From: a virus
Length of the DNA: 25,662 nucleotides
Reading direction: 5' to 3' (one strand)
IMG/VR virus record: IMGVR_UViG_3300022842_000056
Coordinates: 1 to 25,662 of that record
The notes beneath the pieces are model-generated. The model was not told the DNA's origin, searched no databases, and worked only from the letters and a program-made list of their open reading frames with translations. The translations under genes and the position numbers were made by a program. Below are positions 7,835-14,260 of this stretch, piece by piece. Every line of letters begins with the position of its first letter. The first letter of the stretch is position 1.

Positions 7835-8547
7835 GTTTTCTTTTTCCAAAACCCTGTTTTATAATTCATAAATAAACGAAATCCATAAACAATTTTATCT
7901 AACAACTGTTTTTTATCATTAATAGTTTCTATTTTCATTTTCCAAGATTCTCTTTTAAAAGGAATTACTTGTACATAATTTGTACCCTTTTTAACTAAAC
8001 TTTTCAAGGTATCGTATTTATCTCCGTTTAAAATAAAAGGGAAATTTACTCTATTATGAAAGGTATCTGTATCCACGATTCCAGGCATAATAGAAAACCT
8101 ATCATCGGTATTATTTAAGGGAGGAACAAATAAACAAGAATACCCTGGTGGCGTTTTTATAATCCAAGGATTTAATATTTTAAATATTGAGGAAGCTTTA
8201 TTTTTATGTACTAAAGGAGAACTTTTACCTAGTTGAGTGTAAGGATGAACGTCTGTATTTGTACCTTTATTAAGATTAAAAGAATCGTATACTTCGTTAC
8301 TAGTATTTGCAAAGGTAATATTTGCTTCTCCTGTTTTTTTAAAATAAATTTCAAAGTCTTGAGGAACCTCTAAAACATATCCAGAGGTTAAAGTGTCTAA
8401 AAAGGGAAGGCACCCTTTTATAGTTTTATTATCAAACGAATGATTAAGTTTTTTAAACCATTCGGGTATATTATACTTTATGGGTTTTGGGTAATGTTCT
8501 TTTAAATCTACGTATTCTTTAGTAGCTATAAACTCTATGTTATTCAT
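7825..8547 (-). CDS. Marine-phage protein of unknown function, DUF6065-like (240 aa)
   Basis: Conserved-looking blocks include IPEWFK (27-32), TIKGCLPFLDTLTSGYVLE (42-60), NPWIIKTPPGYSCLFVPPLN (126-145), PGIVDTDTFHNRVNFPF (155-171) and VQVIPFKRESWKM (192-204). I recall this pattern from cyanophage and pelagiphage proteins, possibly the DUF6065 family; the family name is uncertain. The DTDTFH cluster (159-164) could bind metal, and the predicted fold is beta-rich, so a cupin-like enzyme is conceivable but unproven. It is the first gene of the island and may have its own promoter. Its stop lies inside the first dioxygenase gene. Confidence 0.7.
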   Translation of the reverse strand: MNNIEFIATKEYVDLKEHYPKPIKYNIPEWFKKLNHSFDNKTIKGCLPFLDTLTSGYVLEVPQDFEIYFKKTGEANITFANTSNEVYDSFNLNKGTNTDVHPYTQLGKSSPLVHKNKASSIFKILNPWIIKTPPGYSCLFVPPLNNTDDRFSIMPGIVDTDTFHNRVNFPFILNGDKYDTLKSLVKKGTNYVQVIPFKRESWKMKIETINDKKQLLDKIVYGFRLFMNYKTGFWKKKTWI

Positions 8548-8557
8548 TTAACATTAG

Positions 8558-8585
8558 TTTATACCCAAATATAAAATAAATGCAA
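8558..8585 (-). promoter_or_regulatory. Candidate promoter at the head of the cargo island
   Basis: On the minus strand TTGCAT (8585-8580), a 16-base spacer and TATAAA (8563-8558) match the sigma-70 consensus at 4/6 and 5/6. The predicted start lies a few bases before the ATG at 8547, leaving almost no leader, and no Shine-Dalgarno sequence is present. It lies in the 40-base gap that separates structural genes from cargo. Chance matches are common in AT-rich DNA. Confidence 0.3.
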
Positions 8586-8587
8586 TA

Positions 8588-9046
8588 CTAAATCAGTTCT
8601 AATAAGCTATAGTAAGGCTGAGACGAGTCCTCTAATAGTTGAGGTACTGTTTTTGCCAATGGATAGGTTTTTGAAGAAGCATCAATATTGGATATGTTGG
8701 TCTTAAAAGTGTTCCATAGATTAAAATCAACATGGTCTTTATTTTTTCTTAACCAAATATTTAAAGTATTAATCATTTGTTTTTTTTCTTCGTTTAAACC
8801 AGCTTCATCAATGAAACTGAAAGTAGATGAAATATCATCGTATAGAACATTATCTGAATCATCATACCTTATATTTACATATAATAGTTTTTGAACATTA
8901 TTAAATACATTGTCTGTTACAGTTATAACTTTGTATAAATCTTGGTTGATATGTAAATTTGATAAAGAATTATCGGATGCTGCTATACGAACTATAGTCC
9001 CTACAACGTTTGCACAATCTTTATTAAAAATAAAATGTTTAGCCAT
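8588..9046 (-). CDS. Hypothetical protein after the tail fibre (152 aa)
   Basis: A 152-residue acidic protein that starts with ATG at 9046, overlapping the tail fibre stop as TAATG, with GGAG 12 bases upstream. The N-terminal half has beta-strand character (MAKHFIFNKD, LYKVITVTDNV); the C-terminal half is helical with a LNEEKKQMINTLNIWLRKNK stretch. I recognise no domain. Its tight coupling to the fibre gene suggests a fibre-assembly chaperone or fibre-tip partner, as small genes after fibre genes often are. That is inference from position. Confidence 0.65.
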   Translation of the reverse strand: MAKHFIFNKDCANVVGTIVRIAASDNSLSNLHINQDLYKVITVTDNVFNNVQKLLYVNIRYDDSDNVLYDDISSTFSFIDEAGLNEEKKQMINTLNIWLRKNKDHVDFNLWNTFKTNISNIDASSKTYPLAKTVPQLLEDSSQPYYSLLELI

Positions 9047-10257
9047 TAACTTTCTTCTCCAAATACAAGTAAATGACCATTACCACCTACAAGTCCTGGA
9101 ACAATTTGTAGTCTACCATCAGCGGCATGACTTGAAAATGTATTTCCTACAAATCCTCCATTAAAACCTAAGGGTAAAGTATTTAGAGGTGCTGGACCAG
9201 ATGAATTTCCTGGATTCCCACTACTACCAGTGCTATTCGGACTTGCTGCTCCGCCACCGTTGCCTCCGTTTACTGTTGCAAAGTTTGCAATAGAGGTTGC
9301 TCCGCCAGCTCCACCAGATCCTCCTGGAAAATTACCTAAATTACCACCAGCACCAATTGAATAAGGTTGAGAGAATGGAGCCGCAACTGATCCTGTAGCA
9401 AGCACTGTTAGACCTTCTCCTCCGCCGCCGCCTGTGTTACTAGGACCACCTCCGCCACTTCCTCCGCCACCTGAAGACATGATAGCTGTAAGACTATCTG
9501 TTCCAGCGGGTGGAGTAAATGTCCCTGAAGCAGGTCCATCTCCGATTAGTAAAGCAGCTACTCCAGCTCCTCCTGCTGCACCTGAAGATGCAGATGTAAT
9601 TCTTCCTTGAGCATCTACAGTCAAAGCAGTAGCTGTGTAGTCACCTGCAGTTACTGCAGTGTTTGCTAATTTATCAGCGGTGACTGCATCGTCTGCAATT
9701 TTAGCTGTCGTGATTTGTAAATCAGAAACTTTCGCTGTCGTAATTTGATTGTCTGAAATTTTAGCTGTTGTAATTTGATTGTCTGAAATTTTAGCTGTTG
9801 TAATTGCGTTGTCTGCAATTTGTGCTGTTGCAATAGTTCCACCTAAAGTGTTTAATGCAATTTCATTTAAATTAGTTCCATCAGAATAAGCTGCTACAAT
9901 AGCCGCTTCTCCTGCTGTAAAACCTGTACCAGAAACTGTTTTAATAGTTAAGTTAGTAACTCCTACTACAGCACTTAAATCAATAATATAAAATTTTTCT
10001 AAAGCGTCTGGGATAGTTACTGTAGAAGCTGATGTAAGAGTTCCAGTGAACTTTAAAATCATATTTCTTGCGTTGGATACGGCTCCATCCGTCAATGCAA
10101 GAGTAACTGTTCCTCCATCGCTTAAAGCAATTGATTCGTAACCAGCGGCTACTTGATTAATTAAATTTAAATTTGTATTTGTTTTATCTCCCCATGTACC
10201 AGCGTTTTCGCCAGTGACCATAAGCTCTAAACCGAGATCTGAATAACTTGATGCCAT
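9046..10257 (-). CDS. Tail fibre-like protein with glycine-rich tip (403 aa)
   Basis: Three regions are visible. Residues 1-140 form a virion-anchoring domain beginning MASSYSDLGLELMVTGENAG, with GTWGDKTNTNLNLI (20-33), typical of marine phage tail fibres. Residues about 143-195 are five 10-residue repeats of the form ITTAKISDNQ, probably a trimeric shaft. From about residue 228 the C-terminus is a glycine-rich domain (GGGGSGGGGP, GGNGGG, GGSGGAGG), like the polyglycine receptor-binding tips of some phage adhesins. The role is likely host recognition. An AGGAG lies 13 bases upstream of the ATG. It is followed by a TAATG-coupled small gene and then the cargo island. Confidence 0.85.
   Translation of the reverse strand: MASSYSDLGLELMVTGENAGTWGDKTNTNLNLINQVAAGYESIALSDGGTVTLALTDGAVSNARNMILKFTGTLTSASTVTIPDALEKFYIIDLSAVVGVTNLTIKTVSGTGFTAGEAAIVAAYSDGTNLNEIALNTLGGTIATAQIADNAITTAKISDNQITTAKISDNQITTAKVSDLQITTAKIADDAVTADKLANTAVTAGDYTATALTVDAQGRITSASSGAAGGAGVAALLIGDGPASGTFTPPAGTDSLTAIMSSGGGGSGGGGPSNTGGGGGEGLTVLATGSVAAPFSQPYSIGAGGNLGNFPGGSGGAGGATSIANFATVNGGNGGGAASPNSTGSSGNPGNSSGPAPLNTLPLGFNGGFVGNTFSSHAADGRLQIVPGLVGGNGHLLVFGEES
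9691..9840 (-). repeat. Five tandem 30-base repeats in the tail fibre gene
   Basis: Five head-to-tail units of 30 bases start at 9691, 9721, 9751, 9781 and 9811. The units at 9751 and 9781 differ only at three bases near the end, and the outer ones are more diverged. Each encodes ten residues of the fibre shaft. Loss or gain of units would keep the frame and change shaft length. Confidence 0.85.
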
Positions 10258-10299
10258 AAAATTTTATGCTCCTGTTTTTATATTAATATTTTACTATAG

Positions 10300-11265
10300 T
10301 TAAGCTGCAAGATCAACTGGCGACCAGGTTACTTCTGTCCCTACGTCTACTTCAGCCCATGCGATTACATTAACCCCCCCTGTAGAAGCTGTCAATCCTA
10401 CGCCTGTAGGAACCACAGTGGATCCTCCTATAACTACTACATTTCCAGGGGTTGAAAAAGTAGCGGAAATTCCAGATACATCGTATCCAGAAACTGGAAC
10501 ACTATCTCCAATAGCAAAAGTAGACTCTATGCCAGTAAGTGAAACGTTTGCATCTCCTGTTATCTCTTCTGAATTACCTAAAGTCATTTGAAGAGAAGTT
10601 CCTGTTACAGGGACGTCTGTTTTTAACCCTGCTTCAGCGGCACCTATAGTAGTAGATAGCGCTATTCCTGTTAATTCAACTAACCCTGAACCTACGATAG
10701 AGACATCCTCTAAAGTAGTTTGAATTAAGAAGCTGTGTGCAATTTCGTTATCAGAAGTACCTGAGGTTCCTACGGGAGTAATGTCTGCAGATAATTCAAT
10801 TCCTGATACTGCTACCACCACATCGGTAAAGGCATCTTCATTACCTATAACTACTGATAAGGATATACCTTGTAGTTGAACAGAATAATTATCTCCCCAT
10901 GCAAAACTTCCCCAAGTTTCTCTACCCCATCCTGCACCGATTAAATATTGATCATCGATAGTAACTCCAGTGATATTTGTAGACACAGGACTACCTGTTA
11001 CAGGGACACCAATTCCAATACCCTCATTACCTGTAACAATGTTAAACCCAATACCTGTTACAGATACATCAGCAGAAGCTCCTGCTACTACTCCTTGAAG
11101 AGTGAATGTTGCGGATAAAGTGGTAGGTTCAACATCTGCATTTGCTTCAGTGGTTACTGAAGATATAGATGTTTGTGCGACAATGGATGAGGCAACTACG
11201 GTTTCACCAGATAGGTCTCCCCATTCCGATGCCCCCCAAGTTTTATTGCCCCATCCAGTTGCCAT
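10300..11265 (-). CDS. Repeat-rich virion protein with Trp-Gly motifs (321 aa)
   Basis: The protein carries two WG-rich segments: GWGNKTWGASEWGD at residues 4-17 and GAGWGRETWGSFAWGD near 111-126. Between and after them are repeats of about 35-45 residues with a V-x-G-I-x-L-S-x-x-I-G pattern (for example VSGIELSADI, LTGIALSTTIG, LTGIESTFAIG). It is almost free of Lys and Cys and would be nearly all beta. Such WG-repeat proteins occur in marine phages near tail genes and are probably virion surface or tail components; the exact role is unknown. It lies between the 147-residue structural protein and the fibre, with 19 bases upstream and 42 downstream. Confidence 0.72.
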   Translation of the reverse strand: MATGWGNKTWGASEWGDLSGETVVASSIVAQTSISSVTTEANADVEPTTLSATFTLQGVVAGASADVSVTGIGFNIVTGNEGIGIGVPVTGSPVSTNITGVTIDDQYLIGAGWGRETWGSFAWGDNYSVQLQGISLSVVIGNEDAFTDVVVAVSGIELSADITPVGTSGTSDNEIAHSFLIQTTLEDVSIVGSGLVELTGIALSTTIGAAEAGLKTDVPVTGTSLQMTLGNSEEITGDANVSLTGIESTFAIGDSVPVSGYDVSGISATFSTPGNVVVIGGSTVVPTGVGLTASTGGVNVIAWAEVDVGTEVTWSPVDLAA

Positions 11266-11284
11266 TATTCATGTTATTTCTCTA

Positions 11285-11728
11285 TTACGCTATTCTTATA
11301 ATCGCTTGCGTATCGTTTGCGTTCGGGAACTGAATCGTAAATGTTCCAGCTGTTGCAGTTTTATCTCCGCCAAAATCTAGAACACATACAGACGGATCGC
11401 CTGCTTCAGTGTCATTATAAATTAAAGCTCCTCTTGCTGTTAAAGTAACTCCCGTAAAAGATAGATCATCAAAATCAACGAAAGCAGTTGCTCCGTTTAC
11501 AGATACTAAAGCAGTAACTAATGCTCCGCCACCTGCTGCGTATTCACCAGAGTCTGGAACTTGTCCTCCGATACCTACTACATAAGAAGTAGTATCTGCT
11601 CCGATAGTTGCAGCACTTGTGTATAGTGCTAATTTAAAAGTATCTCCGCCTGCTGCTACGAAAGTTTGTGATCCTTGTAACAAATCTTCTTTAAAAGAAT
11701 TTGTGATTGCGTTTGTTGTTATTGCCAT
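11285..11728 (-). CDS. Virion structural protein (147 aa)
   Basis: A 147-residue beta-rich protein beginning MAITTNAITNSFKEDLLQGS, with FKLALYTSAATIG (31-43), then a Gly/Ala-rich turn, DFDDLSFTGVTLTARGALIYN and a FGGDKTATAGTFTIQFP C-terminal part. This pattern is common in phages as a small conserved structural protein encoded near tail genes; the precise place in the virion is not known to me. A strong AAGGAG lies about 9 bases before the ATG at 11728. It lies between the adaptor protein and the WG-repeat protein. Confidence 0.75.
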   Translation of the reverse strand: MAITTNAITNSFKEDLLQGSQTFVAAGGDTFKLALYTSAATIGADTTSYVVGIGGQVPDSGEYAAGGGALVTALVSVNGATAFVDFDDLSFTGVTLTARGALIYNDTEAGDPSVCVLDFGGDKTATAGTFTIQFPNANDTQAIIRIA

Positions 11729-11749
11729 ATTTTTTCTCCTTGTTTAATT

Positions 11750-12409
11750 TTATGGTGATGGAGAGGACACTTTAACTCGTGGCACTCCATCGGTATATTC
11801 GTCTCTTCTTCGTCTGCCCATTTGTTGTAGAGCAAATTGTTGCACCTGTTCATTATACTTGTCAGAATACAGTTTGTACATATCAGCGGGTCCTTTTAAA
11901 TAAGCAAAAGACTCAACTAAAACTCCGTACAATAGTAATGATTGCTGGTAGGTAGATAAGTAAGTAGTGTTAGAACTCGTAAAATGAGGGGGATATTTAA
12001 TATAATTAATTTGAACTTGTCCAGCTGCTGCCGTGGCATCTGGTGTTGGGGCTACTAAAAAATTATTTTCATCCCAATTTGCATAATATAAAGGAGAGCC
12101 TGTAGCTCCATCATTATTATATTCAGAGATAAAACTAGTGTCTCTTTTTTCTAAAAAAGTTCTAGTATTTGATATAATAGTCTGTACGGATCTTAAAACA
12201 AGTATATCAGAAGGTAAAGATATATATCTTTGACCAGATATAAAACTAGCAATTGAGTATTTTCTTAAATCATCATAATCTACTTTTCCTGCAACGTCTA
12301 ATTCAACATTAGTAATAAATTGATCTAGTAAAGTATCCGTTAATACATTAGAATCTACTTCTGTATAACTTCTTATTTGAGCTAAAAAATCTGTGTAACT
12401 AATTGCCAT
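11750..12409 (-). CDS. Head-tail adaptor-like protein (219 aa)
   Basis: The N-terminal helical part (YTDFLAQIRSYTEVDSNVLTDTLLDQFITNVELD) is followed by a beta domain with YISLPSDILVLRSVQ and a C-terminal helical part (SLLLYGVLVESFAYL, MYKLYSDKYNEQVQQFALQQ) ending in an RRRR-containing tail. This helical-beta-helical plan matches adaptor or tail-completion proteins of short-tailed phages that sit under the portal. The match is by pattern, not by search. It starts with ATG at 12409, overlapping the preceding stop as TAATG, so translation is coupled to the 120-residue protein. Confidence 0.68.
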   Translation of the reverse strand: MAISYTDFLAQIRSYTEVDSNVLTDTLLDQFITNVELDVAGKVDYDDLRKYSIASFISGQRYISLPSDILVLRSVQTIISNTRTFLEKRDTSFISEYNNDGATGSPLYYANWDENNFLVAPTPDATAAAGQVQINYIKYPPHFTSSNTTYLSTYQQSLLLYGVLVESFAYLKGPADMYKLYSDKYNEQVQQFALQQMGRRRRDEYTDGVPRVKVSSPSP

Positions 12410-12771
12410 TATGATATCCCTATAGTTACTTGCCCTACTTGAGGCAATAATTGTCTATTTCTGTTTTCTTGTGCTCCGTTGTCAGGTTGCATTCCATTAG
12501 AACTAAAAGAAAATACTCCAGGTAAAGTTAAATCTACTGTAGTAAAACGAGCTCCTCCAGAATTAAAAGTAAAATCTTGAGGTCTTGAATTCTGTATAGC
12601 TATTCTATCAGCGGAAATAGTTTTTCTTCTTATCTGAGGTTGTTTTGACTCATATTCTGAAATGTGAACTAAAGAACCATTCCATTCCCTAACCATTTCA
12701 TTATAAGGAAAGGCTAATCCAGATCTATCCGATATGGATTTAGAAAACCTACCTGTAGCCCATCCTGCCAT
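12409..12771 (-). CDS. Small structural protein, zinc-motif relative without Cys (120 aa)
   Basis: The N-terminus reads ISDRSGLAFPYNEMVREWNG and is followed by YESKQPQIRRK and AIQNSRPQDF. From memory, related phage proteins carry CDRCG and CxxC pairs here, forming a zinc ribbon, followed by ExxHPQD and a DPRP segment. In this protein the Cys positions are Ser or other residues, so zinc binding appears lost. The C-terminal part (residues 70-120) is polar with a FTFNSGGARFTTVDLTLPG beta segment. A connector or head-completion role is inferred from its place between two adaptor genes, coupled to both by TAATG. Confidence 0.65.
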   Translation of the reverse strand: MAGWATGRFSKSISDRSGLAFPYNEMVREWNGSLVHISEYESKQPQIRRKTISADRIAIQNSRPQDFTFNSGGARFTTVDLTLPGVFSFSSNGMQPDNGAQENRNRQLLPQVGQVTIGIS

Positions 12772-13466
12772 TATACGCCATCTCCAAAATAACTTTGAGG
12801 AGAAATATATAAAGAAGTTCTTCCTCCATCTTGATCTAAAGCTCTTAATAATTCGTCTTCATAAACTTGTTTTAGAATTGCTATTTTGTTAGGATCATAA
12901 TTAAAAGACAGATAGTATGCCAAGCCAGAAATCATTGCTGGAATAAATCTAAATACAACATCTGCTGTATTGGTGTAGGATCCAACATCCTCAATTCTAT
13001 TAATAGAATAATATTTTAAATAAGTGTAAGTAATAGTATCTGGAGCTTGGTATAAATAAATAGCAGGAACAGTTAATCTATCCACATAATACATAGAAGG
13101 TTGTCCAGTGCTTAATTTATTAGGTAAAGCTGCGTAAGCAGATCTGTCTATTTTAGTGATAGATACGTCTTGAGTATTAATGTTATCGCCTCCTCCTCCA
13201 GTAGTAGAAACATAGGCTTCTAAAACATCACTAACATCTGTAGGTGTGGTATAACTAGCTTGACCAGAGACAAGAGCAATTTCATTAAGAGCAACTTTCC
13301 ACATATGCACTCCTCTATTACCCCAGTCTGAAAAAAGTATATTCAAGTTTCTTCTAGCACGTTTCATGTCATTACCAGAATTAGGTCTTATACCATTTCT
13401 ATTGAAAGCTTCATCAATAATGTCATCTATGCTTAAATTAAAAGAAGTAGTTCCAGAAGTAGCCAT
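12771..13466 (-). CDS. Head-tail connector, P22 gp4-like (231 aa)
   Basis: The protein starts with a helical domain: SIDDIIDEAFNRNGIRP (12-28), then MKRARRNLNILFSDWGNRG (34-52). A beta domain follows with ASYTTPTDVSDVLEAYV and YYVDRLTVPAIYLYQAP, and a C-terminal helical part with FIPAMISGLAYYLSFNY and QVYEDELLRAL. This is the pattern of P22 gp4-like packaged-DNA stabilisation/connector proteins and T7 gp11-like gatekeepers that bind below the portal. The match is from memory. It is coupled by TAATG to the upstream Cys-rich micro-gene and to the downstream 120-residue gene. Confidence 0.75.
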   Translation of the reverse strand: MATSGTTSFNLSIDDIIDEAFNRNGIRPNSGNDMKRARRNLNILFSDWGNRGVHMWKVALNEIALVSGQASYTTPTDVSDVLEAYVSTTGGGGDNINTQDVSITKIDRSAYAALPNKLSTGQPSMYYVDRLTVPAIYLYQAPDTITYTYLKYYSINRIEDVGSYTNTADVVFRFIPAMISGLAYYLSFNYDPNKIAILKQVYEDELLRALDQDGGRTSLYISPQSYFGDGV

Positions 13467-13564
13467 TATTTTTTAAATTCTTTCTTACAGGCGCATTCAT
13501 GCGAACACGAACACGGGACAATGCATAAAATTTTACAGATAAGCTTTTTTATATACTTAATCAT
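13466..13564 (-). CDS. Cys-rich micro-protein (32 aa)
   Basis: A 32-residue frame starts with ATG at 13564 and stops with TAA at 13468-13466, overlapping the connector start as TAATG. A strong GAGGAG lies 6 bases before the ATG. The N-terminus is hydrophobic and basic (MIKYIKKLICKILCIV), and the C-terminal half holds CSCSHECAC. In total there are six Cys (10, 14, 18, 20, 24, 26) and one His (22), enough to bind one or two metal ions or form disulfides. No family is confirmed. The ribosome site and coupling make it very likely to be translated. Confidence 0.7.
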   Translation of the reverse strand: MIKYIKKLICKILCIVPCSCSHECACKKEFKK

Positions 13565-13717
13565 TTATATCTCCTCTATAGTGGCCACTTTAAGAGTGTT
13601 TAGTTTCTCTTCTTTGCGGTTGTACAACTTTTTAGATTGTACCACTTGAGGTCGGTAAGTTCTAGACCTTACTTTTTTTGCTACTGGGTTTGATTTGTTC
13701 TTTATAAATGGTTCCAT
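13565..13717 (-). CDS. Small basic conserved phage protein (50 aa)
   Basis: Starting from the ATG at 13717, the product is 50 residues and highly basic. It contains NPVAKKVRSRTYRPQVVQSK (residues 10-29) and KKLYNRKEEK. The pattern NPVAK..R...RPKVV.SKK.Y.RK occurs, as I recall, in a very common tiny phage protein of unknown function, possibly DNA-binding. An upstream in-frame TTG at 13765 would add 16 residues but has no better ribosome site. The gene overlaps the end of the 49-residue gene in another frame by 56 bases. Its TAA stop directly abuts the ATG of the Cys-rich gene. Confidence 0.65.
   Translation of the reverse strand: MEPFIKNKSNPVAKKVRSRTYRPQVVQSKKLYNRKEEKLNTLKVATIEEI
13571..13576 (-). 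promoter_or_regulatory. Shine-Dalgarno site for the Cys-rich micro-gene
   Basis: GAGGAG on the minus strand, 6 bases before the ATG at 13564. It lies inside the last codons of the 50-residue gene and fixes the start of the otherwise easily missed 32-residue gene. Confidence 0.75.
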
Positions 13718-13811
13718 GCGTCTTTTTAATAACTTTTTTATATTCTTTTGAATCTTTAGAACCAAGCCCTGGTTCTAATTGTCTAGATATCTGTCCTCTT
13801 GATATTACCAT
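13662..13811 (-). CDS. Small basic hypothetical protein (49 aa)
   Basis: This frame starts with ATG at 13811, inside the last codons of the M15 peptidase gene (ATGGTAA), and ends with TAG at 13664-13662. The product begins MVISRGQISRQLEPGLGSK and continues with a Lys-rich stretch. A start of the form M-x-ISRGQ-x-RQLEPGL is familiar from small phage genes, and the capsid protein here begins with a similar MAISRSQLVKELEPGLN, which may be chance. No function is known. Coupling to the peptidase gene supports it. Its end overlaps the next gene by 56 bases in a different frame. Confidence 0.55.
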   Translation of the reverse strand: MVISRGQISRQLEPGLGSKDSKEYKKVIKKTHGTIYKEQIKPSSKKSKV

Positions 13812-14260
13812 GGTTTGTATATTACCTTATCTTCTTCTCTGGAAGCTTTTAACACACTGTTTCTATTTTTTTCTCCATTCCAAGAAACGTGTATCCACCC
13901 TGAGTTAGGCTCATCTTTTTTATAAAACTCAAGTATTAATTGATCAAATTCTAGATTATCTCTAATCCATTGAGCTAGTTCTTTATTATCTACACTGGTT
14001 ATTTCTAGGTCAGCCGCTTTTCCTTCGGCATGTTGACTGCTTATTTTAGATCCAATGGCAATACACAATTCTTGAGATCGATATCCTGATGAAATTAATA
14101 CTGGAGAATCAAATTGAGAGCGTATGGGCTGTAGTATATTCACGCACAATGCCTTTAAATTATCTATATGAGATGGAGACGGATTGTTAGGTATTCCTTT
14201 TCTCTCCGCTACTTGAGACTTAACAAGTTCACTTAATTGAAAATTAGCAGAAAGTTTCAT
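13805..14260 (-). CDS. Endolysin-type M15 peptidase (D-Ala-D-Ala carboxypeptidase fold, 151 aa)
   Basis: The peptidase M15_3 motifs are complete. SSQHAEGKAADLEI gives the zinc ligands H77 and D84, DQLILEF gives the catalytic E111, and GWIHVSW gives the third ligand H124. The preceding SSGYRSQEL (58-65) is also typical. No signal peptide is present, so release to the cell wall would need a holin. At 151 residues it is the usual size of a single-domain phage peptidase that cuts peptidoglycan stem peptides at the end of infection. Start and stop are coupled to neighbours: TAATG with the 213-residue gene, and ATGGTAA with the 49-residue gene. Confidence 0.9.
   Translation of the reverse strand: MKLSANFQLSELVKSQVAERKGIPNNPSPSHIDNLKALCVNILQPIRSQFDSPVLISSGYRSQELCIAIGSKISSQHAEGKAADLEITSVDNKELAQWIRDNLEFDQLILEFYKKDEPNSGWIHVSWNGEKNRNSVLKASREEDKVIYKPW

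Larger units (their letters stand above)
3241..8547 (-). other. Cargo island: dioxygenases plus carbamoyltransferase
   Basis: Eight consecutive minus-strand genes lie between the tail fibre region and the tail hub gene, and none of them looks like a virion protein. They are a marine-phage protein of unknown function, four 2OG-Fe(II) dioxygenase-type proteins, one degenerate relative, one small unknown and a carbamoyltransferase. Most starts lack the AGGAG motif that precedes many genes elsewhere, and no TAATG junction is found here. Composition is more AT-rich than the capsid region: for example 6361-6420 has 12 G/C of 60, against 30 of 60 at 17521-17580. I infer acquired auxiliary cargo. No flanking direct repeats or recombinase were seen. 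Confidence 0.6.

Noticed and set aside
7835-7849. TTG start at 7849 for the first island dioxygenase
   Set aside because: The ATG at 7834 is a stronger start codon, gives a normal N-terminus and reduces the overlap to 10 bases.
3241-8547. Direct call of the island as a DNA base-modification system
   Set aside because: The dioxygenases are not of the TET/JBP type by eye and no DNA methyltransferase, glycosyltransferase of that pathway or thymidylate synthase homologue is seen in the window.
8688-9164. Plus-strand frames of 68 and 84 residues near the tail fibre end
   Set aside because: No plus-strand gene is supported anywhere in the window, and these overlap well-supported minus-strand genes.
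9046-10257. Diversity-generating retroelement acting on the tail fibre
   Set aside because: No reverse transcriptase gene or template/variable repeat pair was seen; the repeats are a simple shaft array.
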